Origin: Arthrobacter crystallopoietes
GTDB lineage: Bacteria; Actinomycetota; Actinomycetes; Actinomycetales; Micrococcaceae
NCBI RefSeq assembly: GCF_002849715.1
Contig: NZ_CP018863.1
Coordinates: 4,402,001-4,466,000 of the forward strand
Reading direction: 5' to 3'
DNA: 64,000 bases
Within the stretch, counting starts at the first letter, position 1, and each line of letters starts with the position of its first letter. Positions 9,338-19,406 of this stretch are shown one piece after another. The notes beneath the pieces are model-generated. The model was given only the letters and a program-made list of their open reading frames with translations, searched no databases and had not been told where the DNA came from. A program made the position numbers and the translations under genes.

Positions 9338-11858
9338 ATGCTGCAGGTAGCACTCGCACAGGTAAAGCAGCATGCGCGGCGGTTCATCGCCGTAGCACTG
9401 GCCGTGGTGATGGCGGTCGGCTTCCTCACGGCCACGCTCATGGTCAACGCCTCCACCGAAGCCTCGCTGGGCAACAGCGTCGGCGCCGGTTTCCGGAACG
9501 CGGACCTGGTGATTAGCGCCGGCCCGGAGAAGCCGCTGAATGAACAGGCGGCCCAGGCCGTGGCCGACGCAGACGGCGTGGCCGAGGTTTACGTCCAGCA
9601 GCAGAGCCACATCGCCTTCGGCACGGCAGGTGAGGCCGGCTACGGCGCGCTGCAGAACACCGCGCCGGCCGGTCTGGACAATCTGGAACTGATCGAAGGC
9701 ACGCGGCCCGGCAGTGGCGAAGTGGCGGTGGATGATGCCACCGCCAAGCGCCTCGCCCTGACCCTCGGCAGCAAGCTCGAGCTCGCGCCCGGCGCCGGGA
9801 GGGCGGCCGGCGATGACGTAGCCGCCGGCGGCATCCCCGCCACCGTCTCAGCCACCGTGAAGGCGTCCAAGGATCCGCTCATGATGGGCCAGCCGCAGTT
9901 CTTCGGCACAAGCGGACTGCTCACCGCGCTCGCCGGCGAGCAAACTCCGGTCCAGGTGCGCAGCATCCAGCTGGACCTGGCCGCGGGCACCGACGCTGCC
10001 TCTGCCAAGGACGCCGTCGCCGCTGCGCTGGTCCAAGCAGGTTTCGCGGAGCCGACCGTGAACACCGCGGCCGAGCAGACCAAGGAAGTGGTCGCCAGCT
10101 TCACCGGCGGCACGGACCAGCTGACCATCGTGCTGCTGGCGTTCGCCCTGGTAGCGGTCCTGGTGTCAGCCCTGGTGGTGGCCAATACCTTCTCCGTGCT
10201 GATCGCGCAGCGCACCCGGGAGCTGGCGCTGCTGCGCTGCATCGGTGCCGACCGCGGGCAAATCCGCCGCTCGGTGCTGGTGGAGGCGCTGCTGGTCGGC
10301 GTTGTGGCATCCGTCATCGGCGTGCTCGGAGCCGTGGGTTTGATGGCCGGCATCATTGCTGTGCTGCAGGGCCGCCCGGACACCGAGTTCGCGGCCCTGG
10401 CCGTCCCGCGACTGGCCGTTGCGGTCGGCCTGGTCACCGGCGTGGTCATGACGGTCCTCGCCGCGCTTGCCCCGGCCCGCGCCGCCACCGCGGTTGCCCC
10501 GCTGGCGGCCCTGCGACCGGCCGAGGATGTCCGCGTGGGAAACCGGAAAGGCAAGGTCAGGCTCGGGTTCGGCATCGCGCTCGTGGTGGGTGGCGCCGTC
10601 GTACTTGGCTTGGGCGCGCTCAGTGCCAACCTGCTCATTGCCCTGCCCGGCGGCGCCATGTCCTTCATCGGGCTGCTGCTGTGCGCCACGCTCTTTGTGC
10701 CGCCGCTGGTCACCGCCGTCGGTGCCCTAGCGAAGCCGCTGGGCGTGCCCGGCAAGCTAGCCGCCGTCAACGCGGTGCGCAACCCCGGCCGCACTTCCGC
10801 CACTGCTACGGCGCTGCTGATCGGCGTGACGCTGGTGGTCATGATGATGACCGGTGCGCAGTCCGCCCGCACGGCGTTCGAATCCGAGCTCAGCGCGCAG
10901 TTCCCGGTGGACATCAGCATCGGTAACCTCACCGAAGACGGCGGGCCGCTCAATGAGGCAGCCGCGCAAACCGCCCTGACGTACGACGGCGTGGCTGCCG
11001 CCGGCTTGGTCACGACCGGCGGCTACGCCACGGTGAACGGCCAGCGGACGGGCGTCTACCAGCTGGAACCGGCACAGCGGGAACTGCTGCAGGACCAGTC
11101 CCTGACGCTGGACGCCGATACCGTGCTGCTCGCCGAAGGCTCGGGCCTGGACACGCTCACCGTCACCGGCAGCAGCGGTTCCCGGGAGCTGCAGGTGGTT
11201 GAGGTGAGCAGCTTTTCCTTCCCGCCGCTGATGTCCTCCGCCGTGGCCGAAGAGATCGGCGTGCCCGCGCCCGCTGCCGCCGACAGCGAGGAGTACTACT
11301 CTTCCCTGCCGCAGCTGTGGCTGTCCGTGGACCGGGACCTCGACGCCACGGCACTGATGGAACTGCGCAGCGAACTGGCCGCCGGGCTGAACGTGCAGGA
11401 CTACCCAGGTCTCCGGGGCGGCGATTGAACGGGCCGCGTTCAACCAGGTGATCGATGTGCTGCTGCTGGTGGTCACCGGGCTGCTGGCCGTGGCGGTGCT
11501 GATCGCGCTGGTGGGCGTGGCGAACACGCTCTCGCTCTCGGTGCTGGAACGGACCCAGGAGTCCTCGCTGCTGCGGGCGCTGGGCCTGACCCGGAACCAG
11601 CTGCGCGGCATGCTGGCCCTGGAGGCCGTCCTGATCGCCGGCGTGGCCGCGCTGATCGGATCCGGACTGGGCATCCTGTACGGGTGGCTCGGCGCGCAGT
11701 CCGCGCTGGGCACGTTTACCGCCGTCGTGCCGGACGTGCCCTGGCTGCAGCTGGCCGCCGTACTGGCCGTCGCCGTGGTCGCCGGGCTGCTCGCCTCCGT
11801 CATGCCCGCCCGCCGCGCGGCACGGCTCTCCCCCGTCGAGGGGCTCGCGTCGGTCTAG
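9338..11858 (+). pseudogene. FtsX-like ABC permease with a frameshift near 11,405
   Basis: The first reading frame (9338-11428, 696 residues) starts with a membrane helix (FIAVALAVVMAVGFLTATLM), an extracytoplasmic MacB-like domain and a first FtsX core with four helices, then a second extracytoplasmic domain. It stops at TGA 11426-11428 after NVQDYPGLRGGD. The final FtsX core continues in the next frame to 11858, including ALVGVANTLSLSVLERTQES and VMPARRAARLSPVEGLASV. Reading frame 3 from about 11,406 gives QVSGAAIERAAFNQVIDVL, which joins smoothly, so one base too many or two too few lies around 11,402-11,408 (the run CTACCCAGG). It may be a real inactivating mutation, a sequencing error or a programmed +1 shift. 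Without the last core, transport is unlikely. Confidence 0.8.
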
Positions 11859-11891
11859 CCGCCGCGAGCTCACTGCCTCCGAGCAGGACAG

Positions 11892-11936
11892 GATTGCGGC
11901 GGCGCTTCCTCAGCGGAGGCGCCGCCACAATCTTTG
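11892..11936 (+). terminator. Rho-independent terminator after the ABC permease
   Basis: The sequence GATTG..GGCGGCGC..CC pairs with GG..GCGCCGCC..CAATC to give a long GC stem with A-T ends, followed by TTTGT. It lies about 35 bases after the permease stop and closes the two-component/ABC cluster. An amino acid permease gene with its own promoter region follows. Confidence 0.75.
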
Positions 11937-12073
11937 TCCGGCCGGTGCTCCGGAGAGAATGCCGGCTCCGGCTGACCGGTCACCGCTGCCCCCCGAGACA
12001 CGGCAGTGGCCGCGTGCTACGTTGACTGTGAAGTCTCTGACCGTAGGCACCACGCTTGGACGGGAGTTCAACG

Positions 12074-13480
12074 ATGAGCAGCACCACCGAAACCCATGAG
12101 CAACCGGAACTCAAACGGGCCATAGGTCCAAAGCTCCTACTGCTCTTCATCGTCGGGGATATCCTCGGCACCGGCGTTTATGCGCTGACCGGGCGGATTG
12201 CCGGCGAGGTGGGCGGTGCCGCCTGGGCGCCGATCCTGCTGGCCTTCGTCGTTGCCACCATCACGGCTTTTTCCTATCTGGAACTCGTCACCAAATACCC
12301 CCAGGCCGCCGGCGCCGCCCTGTACACGCACAAGGCCTTCGGTATCCACTTCCTGACCTTCCTGGTCACGTTCGCGGTGCTCAGTTCCGGCATCACGTCT
12401 GCTTCCACCGCGTCCAAATTCCTGGCCGAGAACTTCATCGTGGGGTTCAACCTTGACTGGGACCAGGGCGGAGTCACGTGGGTCGCGGTGATCTTCATGA
12501 TCGTGCTGGCGCTGATCAACCTGCGCGGCGTCGCCGAGAGCATCAAGTTCAATGTGGTCCTGACCCTGGTTGAGTTCACCGGACTGATGATCGTGATCTT
12601 CATCGGGTTCTGGGCCATGTCCCAGGGCAACGTGGACTTCAGCAGGATTCTGATCTTCGAGACGTCCGCGGACAAGGGAGCCTTTCTCTCCATCACGGCG
12701 GCCACGTCGCTCGCCTTCTTCTCGATGGTGGGGTTCGAGGACTCGGTCAATATGGCGGAGGAAACCAAGGATCCGGTCAAAATTTTCCCCAAAGTCATGC
12801 TGACGGGCCTGGGCATCACCGTCCTGATCTACCTCCTGGTATCCATCGCCGCAGTGGCGATTGTCCCCATCGGTGTCCTCTCCGAAAGCACCACTCCGCT
12901 GCTCGAAGTGGTGCAGGCCGGGGCGCCGGGACTGCCGGTGGATGTCATCTATCCGTTCCTGTCCATGTTCGCGGTGGCCAACACCGCACTGATTAACATG
13001 CTGATGGCCAGCCGCCTGCTTTATGGCATGGCGAAACAGGACGTGCTGCCACGTTCGCTGGGCAAGGTGCTGCCGAACCGCCGCTCGCCGTGGGCCTCCA
13101 TCATCTTCACCACGCTGATCGCCGTGGGGCTGATCGTCACGGTCACCAACTTCATGGGCACCGACACGGTCAGCGCGCTGGGCGGCACCACGGCACTGCT
13201 GCTGTTGTGCGTCTTCACGGTCGTGAACGTCGCCGTCCTCGTCCTGCGCCGACGGCCGATCGACCGGGAACACTTCCACGCACCGAAGATCCTCCCGTAC
13301 CTGGGCGTTCTGACCTGCGGGTTCCTGGTGGGGCCGTGGGCACAGGATCCCATCGAATACCAGATCGCCGGCGTGATGATCGGCGTAGGCATCGTGCTAT
13401 GGCTGCTGACGTGGCTGTGGAACCGGGGCGTGCGGGCGAAGAAGACCCGCATCAGGCACCCCGAGGACCTGGCCGGCTAA
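12074..13480 (+). CDS. APC-family amino acid permease
   Basis: The product (468 residues) has about twelve membrane helices and the APC-superfamily helix 1 signature LLLLFIVGDILGTGVYALTG, followed by the helix 2-3 region PQAAGAALYTHKAFG and helix 6 FFSMVGFEDSVNMAEETKDP. Such proteins import amino acids with protons or exchange them. The substrate cannot be named. The ATG at 12074 has GGGAG at a proper distance; a TTG at 12056 is less likely. It stands alone between the terminator at 11892 and the small gene at 13568. Confidence 0.9.
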   Translation: MSSTTETHEQPELKRAIGPKLLLLFIVGDILGTGVYALTGRIAGEVGGAAWAPILLAFVVATITAFSYLELVTKYPQAAGAALYTHKAFGIHFLTFLVTFAVLSSGITSASTASKFLAENFIVGFNLDWDQGGVTWVAVIFMIVLALINLRGVAESIKFNVVLTLVEFTGLMIVIFIGFWAMSQGNVDFSRILIFETSADKGAFLSITAATSLAFFSMVGFEDSVNMAEETKDPVKIFPKVMLTGLGITVLIYLLVSIAAVAIVPIGVLSESTTPLLEVVQAGAPGLPVDVIYPFLSMFAVANTALINMLMASRLLYGMAKQDVLPRSLGKVLPNRRSPWASIIFTTLIAVGLIVTVTNFMGTDTVSALGGTTALLLLCVFTVVNVAVLVLRRRPIDREHFHAPKILPYLGVLTCGFLVGPWAQDPIEYQIAGVMIGVGIVLWLLTWLWNRGVRAKKTRIRHPEDLAG

Positions 13481-13567
13481 CGCCTTCGCCCCGGGTCCAC
13501 GACAACCCGATCAGGATCTGCAAAAATAGCAAGCATGCTGATGACCGACGACCGGGAGGATCCCAGA

Positions 13568-14095
13568 ATGGACCAGGACCACAAACAGCCGGGCCGAATG
13601 GACGATGACGAATTTGCCGCCTATCTGGACGATCATCTGCTGGGCGCCAAGACCGGCATCAAGCTCTTCGGTTCGGCGCGGGAATCCTGGGCCGGAACCG
13701 AGTTCGAGGCGGACCTCCAGCGCCTGCGCAACGAGGTCATCGCCGAACGCCGCGAGGTCAAGGAGCTGATGGGACAGTTCGGCTACCGCCGGAGCACGTT
13801 CAAGAAAGTCGCGGCCGCCGGCGGCGCCGTGGTGGGCAAGATCAATCCGCTCAACCCGCTGCGCATCGGCGGCGGCGCCGGAGCGCAGCTGGAACTGGAA
13901 ACGCTCCAGTCCGCGCTCCGCGGCAAGGAATGCCTCTGGCGGACCCTGATCGTGCTGGCCGAAGCGGAGCCACGCCTCGATGCCCAGCGTTTCCGGCAGC
14001 TGCTGGACCAGACCCACCGCCAGCTGGACACGATGGCCCGCATCATGGAGCAGACGGCCAAGGACCGCTTCCTGGCCAGGCCGGACGCTACCTAG
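13568..14095 (+). CDS. Conserved hypothetical alpha-helical protein
   Basis: The 175-residue product begins MDQDHKQPGRMDDDEFAAYL. The start is fixed by GGGAGGA seven bases upstream; an upstream ATG at 13535 has no ribosome site. The protein is rich in charged residues and predicted helices (ADLQRLRNEVIAERREVKEL; FRQLLDQTHRQLDTMARIME) with a Gly/Pro-rich hinge around residues 75-100. There is no signal peptide, membrane helix or catalytic motif. It converges on metG with only seven bases between the two stops. Function unknown. Confidence 0.75.
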   Translation: MDQDHKQPGRMDDDEFAAYLDDHLLGAKTGIKLFGSARESWAGTEFEADLQRLRNEVIAERREVKELMGQFGYRRSTFKKVAAAGGAVVGKINPLNPLRIGGGAGAQLELETLQSALRGKECLWRTLIVLAEAEPRLDAQRFRQLLDQTHRQLDTMARIMEQTAKDRFLARPDAT

Positions 14096-14102
14096 GCAGC
14101 CG

Positions 14103-15662
14103 CTATGCGGCAGGCTCCTCGTACTTCGGGAAGATCGGCGTAGGCGCCGGCAGATCCGTGCCCGGCACCAAAGCCTTCGCAATGGCAGCGAAGTCGCGGG
14201 CGCCGTCGTCGTTCTGTCCCAACACATCCAGCAGCCTGGCGGCCGAACCGGGCATCACCGGCTGGACCAGGATGGAAACGATCCGCAGCACCTCCAGCGT
14301 GACGTAAAGCACGGTATTCATCCGCTCCACGTCCGTCTTGCGCAGCACCCACGGAGCCTGCTCGGCGAAGTACGCGTTGGTGTCGCCCAGCACCGTCCAG
14401 ATCGCCTCCAGCGAAGCGTGGAAATCCTGCGCCTCGTAGGCCGCGCGGGACTTCTCCAGCAGCCGCTCGGCCTGCGCCAGCAGCTCGTGGTCCTCGGCGG
14501 CGAGCGTGCCGGGCTGCGGGACCTTGCCTTCGCAGTTCTTGGCCACCATGGACAGGGAGCGCTGGGCCAGGTTGCCCAGGTTGTTCGCCAGATCCGCGTT
14601 CATCCGGCCGACGATGGCCTCGTGGCTGTAGGAGCCGTCCGCGCCGAACGGCACTTCGCGCAGCAGGAAGAAGCGCATCTGGTCCAGGCCGTACTGCTCC
14701 ACCCAGTCCGACGGCGCAATCACGTTGCCCAGCGACTTGGACATCTTCACGCCCTGGTTGTACAGGTGGCCGTGGATCATCACACGCTTGGGCAGTTCCA
14801 GCCCGGCGGACATCAGGAACGCCGGCCAGTAGATGGCGTGGAAACGGGAGATGTCCTTGCCGATCACGTGCACGTCGGCCGGCCACCACTTGCGGAACGC
14901 TTCCGCCTTGGTGTCCGGGAAGCCGACTCCGGTGAGGTAGTTGGTCAGCGCGTCCACCCACACGTACATCACGTGCTTGGGGTTGCCCGGCACCGGAATA
15001 CCCCAGTCGAAGGTGGTGCGGGAGATGGACAGGTCCATCAGGCCGTGCTTGACGAAGCTGATGACCTCGTTGAAACGGGTGCGCGGGGCGGCGAATTCCG
15101 GCTGGTCTTCGTAGAGCTTGAGCAGCTTGTCCTGGTAGGCCGACAGGCGGAAGAAGTAGGACTCTTCTTCGGTCCAGGTGACTTCGGTGTCGGTCTGGAT
15201 CGAGTAGCGCTTGCCGTCCTCGCGGACCTCGGTCTCGTCTTCGCCGTAGTAGGCCTCGTCGCGGACGGAATACCAGCCCTCGTACTTGTCGAGGTAAATG
15301 TCCCCGGCCTCTTCCATCCGCTTCCAGATGGCCTGCGCGGCGGCGTAGTGGTCTTCGTCCGTGGTGCGGATAAAGCGGTCGTAGCTGATGCCCAGGCCGT
15401 CCTGGGTAGCCTGGAAGACGTCCGAGTTGCGCTTGGCCAGGGCCAGCGGGGTGATGCCTTCCTTCTCCGCGGTGTGCAGCATCTTCTGCCCGTGCTCGTC
15501 GGTTCCGGTCAGGAAGCAGACGTCGTAGCCGTCCAGCCGCTTGAACCGTGCCATGGCATCAGTGGCGATGAACTCGTAGGCATGGCCGATGTGGGGCACG
15601 CCGTTGGGGTACGAAATAGCCGTGGTGATGTAGTACGGGGGCTTATCAGCAGAAGAGGTCAC
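14103..15662 (-). CDS. metG: Methionyl-tRNA synthetase
   Basis: The 519-residue class I synthetase charges tRNA-Met with methionine. The HIGH motif appears as [14 protein letters not shown] near residue 20 and the KMSKS loop as [10 protein letters not shown] near residue 300. The four-cysteine zinc knuckle of long MetRS enzymes is absent, and there is no C-terminal EMAP-like tRNA-binding domain, so this is the short form common in actinobacteria. The C-terminal helical anticodon-binding domain contains [16 protein letters not shown]. It is a single gene with its own promoter region at 15663-15710. Confidence 0.96.
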   Translation of the reverse strand: MTSSADKPPYYITTAISYPNGVPHIGHAYEFIATDAMARFKRLDGYDVCFLTGTDEHGQKMLHTAEKEGITPLALAKRNSDVFQATQDGLGISYDRFIRTTDEDHYAAAQAIWKRMEEAGDIYLDKYEGWYSVRDEAYYGEDETEVREDGKRYSIQTDTEVTWTEEESYFFRLSAYQDKLLKLYEDQPEFAAPRTRFNEVISFVKHGLMDLSISRTTFDWGIPVPGNPKHVMYVWVDALTNYLTGVGFPDTKAEAFRKWWPADVHVIGKDISRFHAIYWPAFLMSAGLELPKRVMIHGHLYNQGVKMSKSLGNVIAPSDWVEQYGLDQMRFFLLREVPFGADGSYSHEAIVGRMNADLANNLGNLAQRSLSMVAKNCEGKVPQPGTLAAEDHELLAQAERLLEKSRAAYEAQDFHASLEAIWTVLGDTNAYFAEQAPWVLRKTDVERMNTVLYVTLEVLRIVSILVQPVMPGSAARLLDVLGQNDDGARDFAAIAKALVPGTDLPAPTPIFPKYEEPAA

Positions 15663-15710
15663 CTATAGAAATTACCGCGTGTGCTCGGCGCTTGTCGAAA
15701 GCGGCCGGCC

Positions 15711-15739
15711 GCCGCCGTCTTCGTGACAACGACGGCGGC
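15711..15739 (-). terminator. Hairpin terminator after the ABC exporter genes
   Basis: GCCGCCGTC at 15711-15719 pairs perfectly with GACGGCGGC at 15731-15739 around an 11-base loop. It lies 47 bases beyond the stop of the ATP-binding protein gene on the complement strand and just before the metG start. There is no T run. Confidence 0.6.
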
Positions 15740-15785
15740 ACCCGGCTCCTGGCGGTTACAGCGCCTTCGGCGGTGGCTGGCCGCC

Positions 15786-16490
15786 TCAGTACATGTGGGT
15801 GCGGCTGTCCGCCACCTTGATCAGTTCCTCATCGTGGGACGCCACCAGGACCGCAATCCCGTCCTTGGTGGTGTCCTTGAGGATGCCGATGATCTGGTTG
15901 GCATGCTCGCGGTCCAGGCTGGCCGTCGGCTCATCCACCACGAGCACCCGCGTGCCCAGGATCAGCGCGCGCGCAATCGCCACCCGCTGCCGTTCGCCGC
16001 CGGACAGCTGCGCCGGATAGTGCCGCATCCGGCGTCCCAGCCCCACCAGGTCCAGCAGGTCCTTGGCCATCTCGGTCTTCGCTTCGACCTGCTTGTCCGG
16101 CACCGCGGGCAGCAGCACGTTTTCCAGCGCGCTCATCCCGTCGATCAGAGCGCCGCCCTGGTCCACATACCCGATGAGGGCACGGCGGCGGTCGGAAATT
16201 TCGTCGTCGTCCATCTCATCGAGCGAATCGCCCTGCCAGTACACCTCTCCCGAGGTCGGCAGCGTCAGGCCGGCCGCCACCGTCAGGATGCTGGTCTTGC
16301 CCGAGCCGCTTCGTCCGGCCAGGCAGTGCATGCTCCCCGCCTCGAGGCCAAGGTCGAAGTCCTCCGCGACCACCAGCGGCTCGCCGCCGCCGCCGTCGTA
16401 GCGGATGGTGATGCCACGCAGCTCCAGCGGCATGGCGTGGTCCGCGGTACGCCCGATTTTCTCGGCTCGCGTCTGCGGTTGTTCAATCAT
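15786..16490 (-). CDS. ABC transporter ATP-binding protein
   Basis: The 234-residue ATPase carries Walker A GRSGSGKTSILTVAAGLT, signature QLSGGERQRVAIARALILG, Walker B VLVVDEPTASLDREHA and switch His in VASHDEELIKV. Its length and DEPTASLD box fit the LolD/MacB group, and its partner is the large FtsX-like permease directly upstream, whose stop overlaps this start by four bases (16487-16490). The pair is probably an exporter or a machine that works on cell-envelope lipoproteins or peptides. An unusual YDGGGGEPLVV insert lies before Walker A. Confidence 0.93.
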   Translation of the reverse strand: MIEQPQTRAEKIGRTADHAMPLELRGITIRYDGGGGEPLVVAEDFDLGLEAGSMHCLAGRSGSGKTSILTVAAGLTLPTSGEVYWQGDSLDEMDDDEISDRRRALIGYVDQGGALIDGMSALENVLLPAVPDKQVEAKTEMAKDLLDLVGLGRRMRHYPAQLSGGERQRVAIARALILGTRVLVVDEPTASLDREHANQIIGILKDTTKDGIAVLVASHDEELIKVADSRTHMY

Positions 16491-19294
16491 TTCCGTGTCC
16501 TTGTCATCAGGATGAACCAGAGAATCACTGCCAGCACGCCGGCGGCCACCGCACGCAGCGCGGCATGCGGCGCCACGGCGAGGGAAACGCCGACGGCGCC
16601 GAGGACGGCCAGCGGCAGGGCCATCACCGCCAGCAGCCCGGCTTCACTGCGCCGCAGCGAGAGCAGCAGCGTGGGAGTCCAGCCCATCGCCTCGAGAATG
16701 TCCCACTGCTCACGTTTGCGGGCCAGGTCGAAACGGCCGGTCATCAGCGTCAGCACCAGTGCCGTCACCACGCCGAGCACCGCCAGCGCGATGTTCACGC
16801 CGCCGGTCTGGCTGAGCGCCAGCGAGCCGAGCGCCGTGCTGCCCGCCGCCCGCGGGAGGTCGAGGATGACCGCCGCCAGCGCGCCGGCCGCCGCACCGAG
16901 CACACCCACGCCCACAACAACCGCTCCGGCATTGAATCGGTTGGTGTTCACCTGCCGCAGCGCGAATTTCAGCGGCGTGTCGATCATGGAGACGGTGCTT
17001 GACGACGACGGCGCGTCCCCGGCCGGCGGAACCGGCTTCAGCAAGGCGGCGGAGATGAAGGACGCCGCGACATAGACGATGAGTACGACGCCGGAAACCA
17101 CCAGGGTGGTCAGCGTGCGGCTGAAGGCGTTGACCACTACCGCCACGGCCAGCAGCGCCGCGGCGCCGACGAGCAGTTCGGCCAGGAACCACGAACGGAT
17201 CCTCGGCCGTGTCCAGCCCATGGCGCGCAGCGTCACCGCTTCGGTACGGCGCGAGCGGGTGAACGCAACTGTGCTCGCCGCGGTCAGCAGCGCGGCCCCG
17301 CCCAGAGTCAGGAAGAGCAGCGCCGAGCTGGCCTGGCCCAGCGAGCTCTGGACCGCCGAGGCAGCGCCCTGGCGGACCCAGGACTGACTGACGGTGCCCA
17401 GGTCGGTCACCGTACCATCAGCTTCCTGGTGGTACTCGGGTACATAGATGGAAACCTCCTCGCGGGCGGAGCCGGCAACAACCTGGACATCCAGGCCCAG
17501 GTCGCCGATGGCGGCGGCGACGGCATCGATGTTCGGCGCGGCATCGGCCCAGCTGCCGGCGGCATCCACCCGGACGCGGACGGCGTCAATAACCGGATCC
17601 GTGTCGGAGGTCCCGCGCACGGCCGCCAGCCCGTTGAAGTCCGTGATGGCACCGGCGGACTGCACCGCCAGACCGGCACCGCTGAGGCCCGGCTTGAGCG
17701 CCGTGTCTTCGACGTCGTTGCCTTCGGCATCCTCGGTCAGCGTCACCGGTGCCGGGTCGTAGCCGCCCAGCGGCAGATAGTTCACGTCGCCGGCTGCCTC
17801 GCGCACGGCATTGGCGTCGAAGGTGCCGTAGACAAACGGCAGGGGTGCGGCGGCGTCGGCCGGATCATCGAGGCTGGTCCGGTAGGACTGCTCGTTGACC
17901 GGCTCGCGCTGGCTTTGGTCCGGCTCCAGCTGCCACTGCAGCGTCTTTTCCGGCAGCTCGTTCACGGTGACCCAGCCCTGCGGGGTGACCGTCTGGTCCA
18001 CGCTGCCGTCCGGGTTGGCTTCGCCGGCCACATACTCCGGGGTGGAGAGGAAATCGGTCGTCCATTCGGCCGGCTGGTGCAGCCCCGCGACAACCTGGAC
18101 CCCGCCGGAGCCCAGCAGGTAGTTGTAGTCCTCGCCCCCGGGCCAGCGCAGCTGGAAGGGTTTGGAGGAGGCAAACGGGAGGTAGCCCTCCCCCAGCTCC
18201 TTGCTGACAGTACCGACCTCCGCAACGGTATTGCCGGCGTCGTCAATCTCTTCGATGTCAACGGAGTAGGTCAGATCCAGGTCTGTGCCGGAGCGGACCA
18301 CCAGCGGGATGACCTTCGAATCCTCGGTCAGTGTTCCCGCTTCCATCGCGGACCGGTACTGGGTCAGGAACGGGCTCCAGAACCTGAACGGGTGCCCGTC
18401 GATTTCGGCAGAGTCGGCGCCCTCGGCGAAGAGACCGGGCGTCATCTGCTGCGAAAACTTATCCCCCAGTTCCATGGCACTGCGGCCGGACGGCGCTGGG
18501 GCCTTCGCAAGGGGCGCGAGGAAGCCGCCGGCCTCGCCCAGCAGCGCCTGCTCGGCGGCGGGGTCAACGGCAACAACGGTCTCGGTGATCTGGGGCAGCA
18601 TCGGCAAGGCAATGGTGAGGTCGAAATCGCCGTGGACACTGCCGCCGGCGGGGTCCGGGAACTTGATGCCCGTCTCCCCCTCCGGGGCCACAGTGCGCAG
18701 GCTGCTGCCGCCGGGAACCTTCAGTTCCTCCAGCTTGGCCTGGCCGAGCGAGCCCTCCGCGCCGGTTTCGAACAGGACGGTGTCGCTGACGCCATTGGAG
18801 GTGACGGCCTTGGCCGTAATCCGGTAGTTCTTCGGTTCCTCGCTGAGCACGGAATCCGGCTCCGGCCATTCGCTGGCCGGCACCGCGTCGGTGATGTTCT
18901 GCTGTTCGAGGTAGCCTTCGATGTTTTCGTTGTAGCCCACGTAGTCCGTGGCCTTCAGCTGGGGAAACTCGATGTCCTGGACAACCTTGGAGACCAGGCT
19001 GATCGGGGCGGCGACACCGACATCGGCGAGACCGCGGATCTGCCCGAGCTGCTCCTGGGTGATGCCGCCGGTACCGGAAACGTAATCCGGCTGCTTCAGC
19101 GTGTCCGCGTCCGGGCCCTTGCCTTCCGGGAGGACCAGGATGTCGTAGAGTCCCCGGGAATTGGTATCCACTACTTGTCCCAGGGAGGACTGGGCGCGGT
19201 CCTGGATGAACACCGATAGCAGCATGGCTGCGACCAGGACCACTACCGTAACTACGAGCGAGCGGCTACGCAAGAATCGTGCTGCTGCGTTCAA
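16487..19294 (-). CDS. Large FtsX-like ABC permease
   Basis: I set the start at a TTG (19292-19294) because GGGGGA lies six bases before it; upstream in-frame codons look non-coding. The 935-residue protein then begins LNAAARFLRSRSLVVTVVVLVAAML with one membrane helix, followed by a very large extracytoplasmic region (about residues 35-610) and a C-terminal block of eight or more helices forming two FtsX cores (VTLRAMGWTRPRIRSWFLAE and EQWDILEAMGWTPTLLLSLR, the coupling helices). It is a partner of the ATPase at 15786. The outside domain does not look like MacB periplasmic domains and may bind a specific ligand. Substrate unknown. Confidence 0.85.
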   Translation of the reverse strand: MNAAARFLRSRSLVVTVVVLVAAMLLSVFIQDRAQSSLGQVVDTNSRGLYDILVLPEGKGPDADTLKQPDYVSGTGGITQEQLGQIRGLADVGVAAPISLVSKVVQDIEFPQLKATDYVGYNENIEGYLEQQNITDAVPASEWPEPDSVLSEEPKNYRITAKAVTSNGVSDTVLFETGAEGSLGQAKLEELKVPGGSSLRTVAPEGETGIKFPDPAGGSVHGDFDLTIALPMLPQITETVVAVDPAAEQALLGEAGGFLAPLAKAPAPSGRSAMELGDKFSQQMTPGLFAEGADSAEIDGHPFRFWSPFLTQYRSAMEAGTLTEDSKVIPLVVRSGTDLDLTYSVDIEEIDDAGNTVAEVGTVSKELGEGYLPFASSKPFQLRWPGGEDYNYLLGSGGVQVVAGLHQPAEWTTDFLSTPEYVAGEANPDGSVDQTVTPQGWVTVNELPEKTLQWQLEPDQSQREPVNEQSYRTSLDDPADAAAPLPFVYGTFDANAVREAAGDVNYLPLGGYDPAPVTLTEDAEGNDVEDTALKPGLSGAGLAVQSAGAITDFNGLAAVRGTSDTDPVIDAVRVRVDAAGSWADAAPNIDAVAAAIGDLGLDVQVVAGSAREEVSIYVPEYHQEADGTVTDLGTVSQSWVRQGAASAVQSSLGQASSALLFLTLGGAALLTAASTVAFTRSRRTEAVTLRAMGWTRPRIRSWFLAELLVGAAALLAVAVVVNAFSRTLTTLVVSGVVLIVYVAASFISAALLKPVPPAGDAPSSSSTVSMIDTPLKFALRQVNTNRFNAGAVVVGVGVLGAAAGALAAVILDLPRAAGSTALGSLALSQTGGVNIALAVLGVVTALVLTLMTGRFDLARKREQWDILEAMGWTPTLLLSLRRSEAGLLAVMALPLAVLGAVGVSLAVAPHAALRAVAAGVLAVILWFILMTRTRK

Positions 19295-19350
19295 CTGTAT
19301 TCCCCCACATAAGGACTTGACGGTACGAAAAAGAGAGGAGACAAGCGCAA

Positions 19351-19393
19351 AGGCCCGTTGAGCCGACGCGGAAGCCAACTGCTCAACGGGCCT
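19351..19393 (-). terminator. Rho-independent terminator after serA
   Basis: AGGCCCGTTGAG (19351-19362) pairs over 12 bp with CTCAACGGGCCT (19382-19393). On the complement strand the stem is followed by TTTGCGCTTG. It starts 14 bases after the serA stop and separates serA from the ABC permease gene read in the same direction. Confidence 0.8.
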
Positions 19394-19406
19394 GCACTAC
19401 AGCTGG

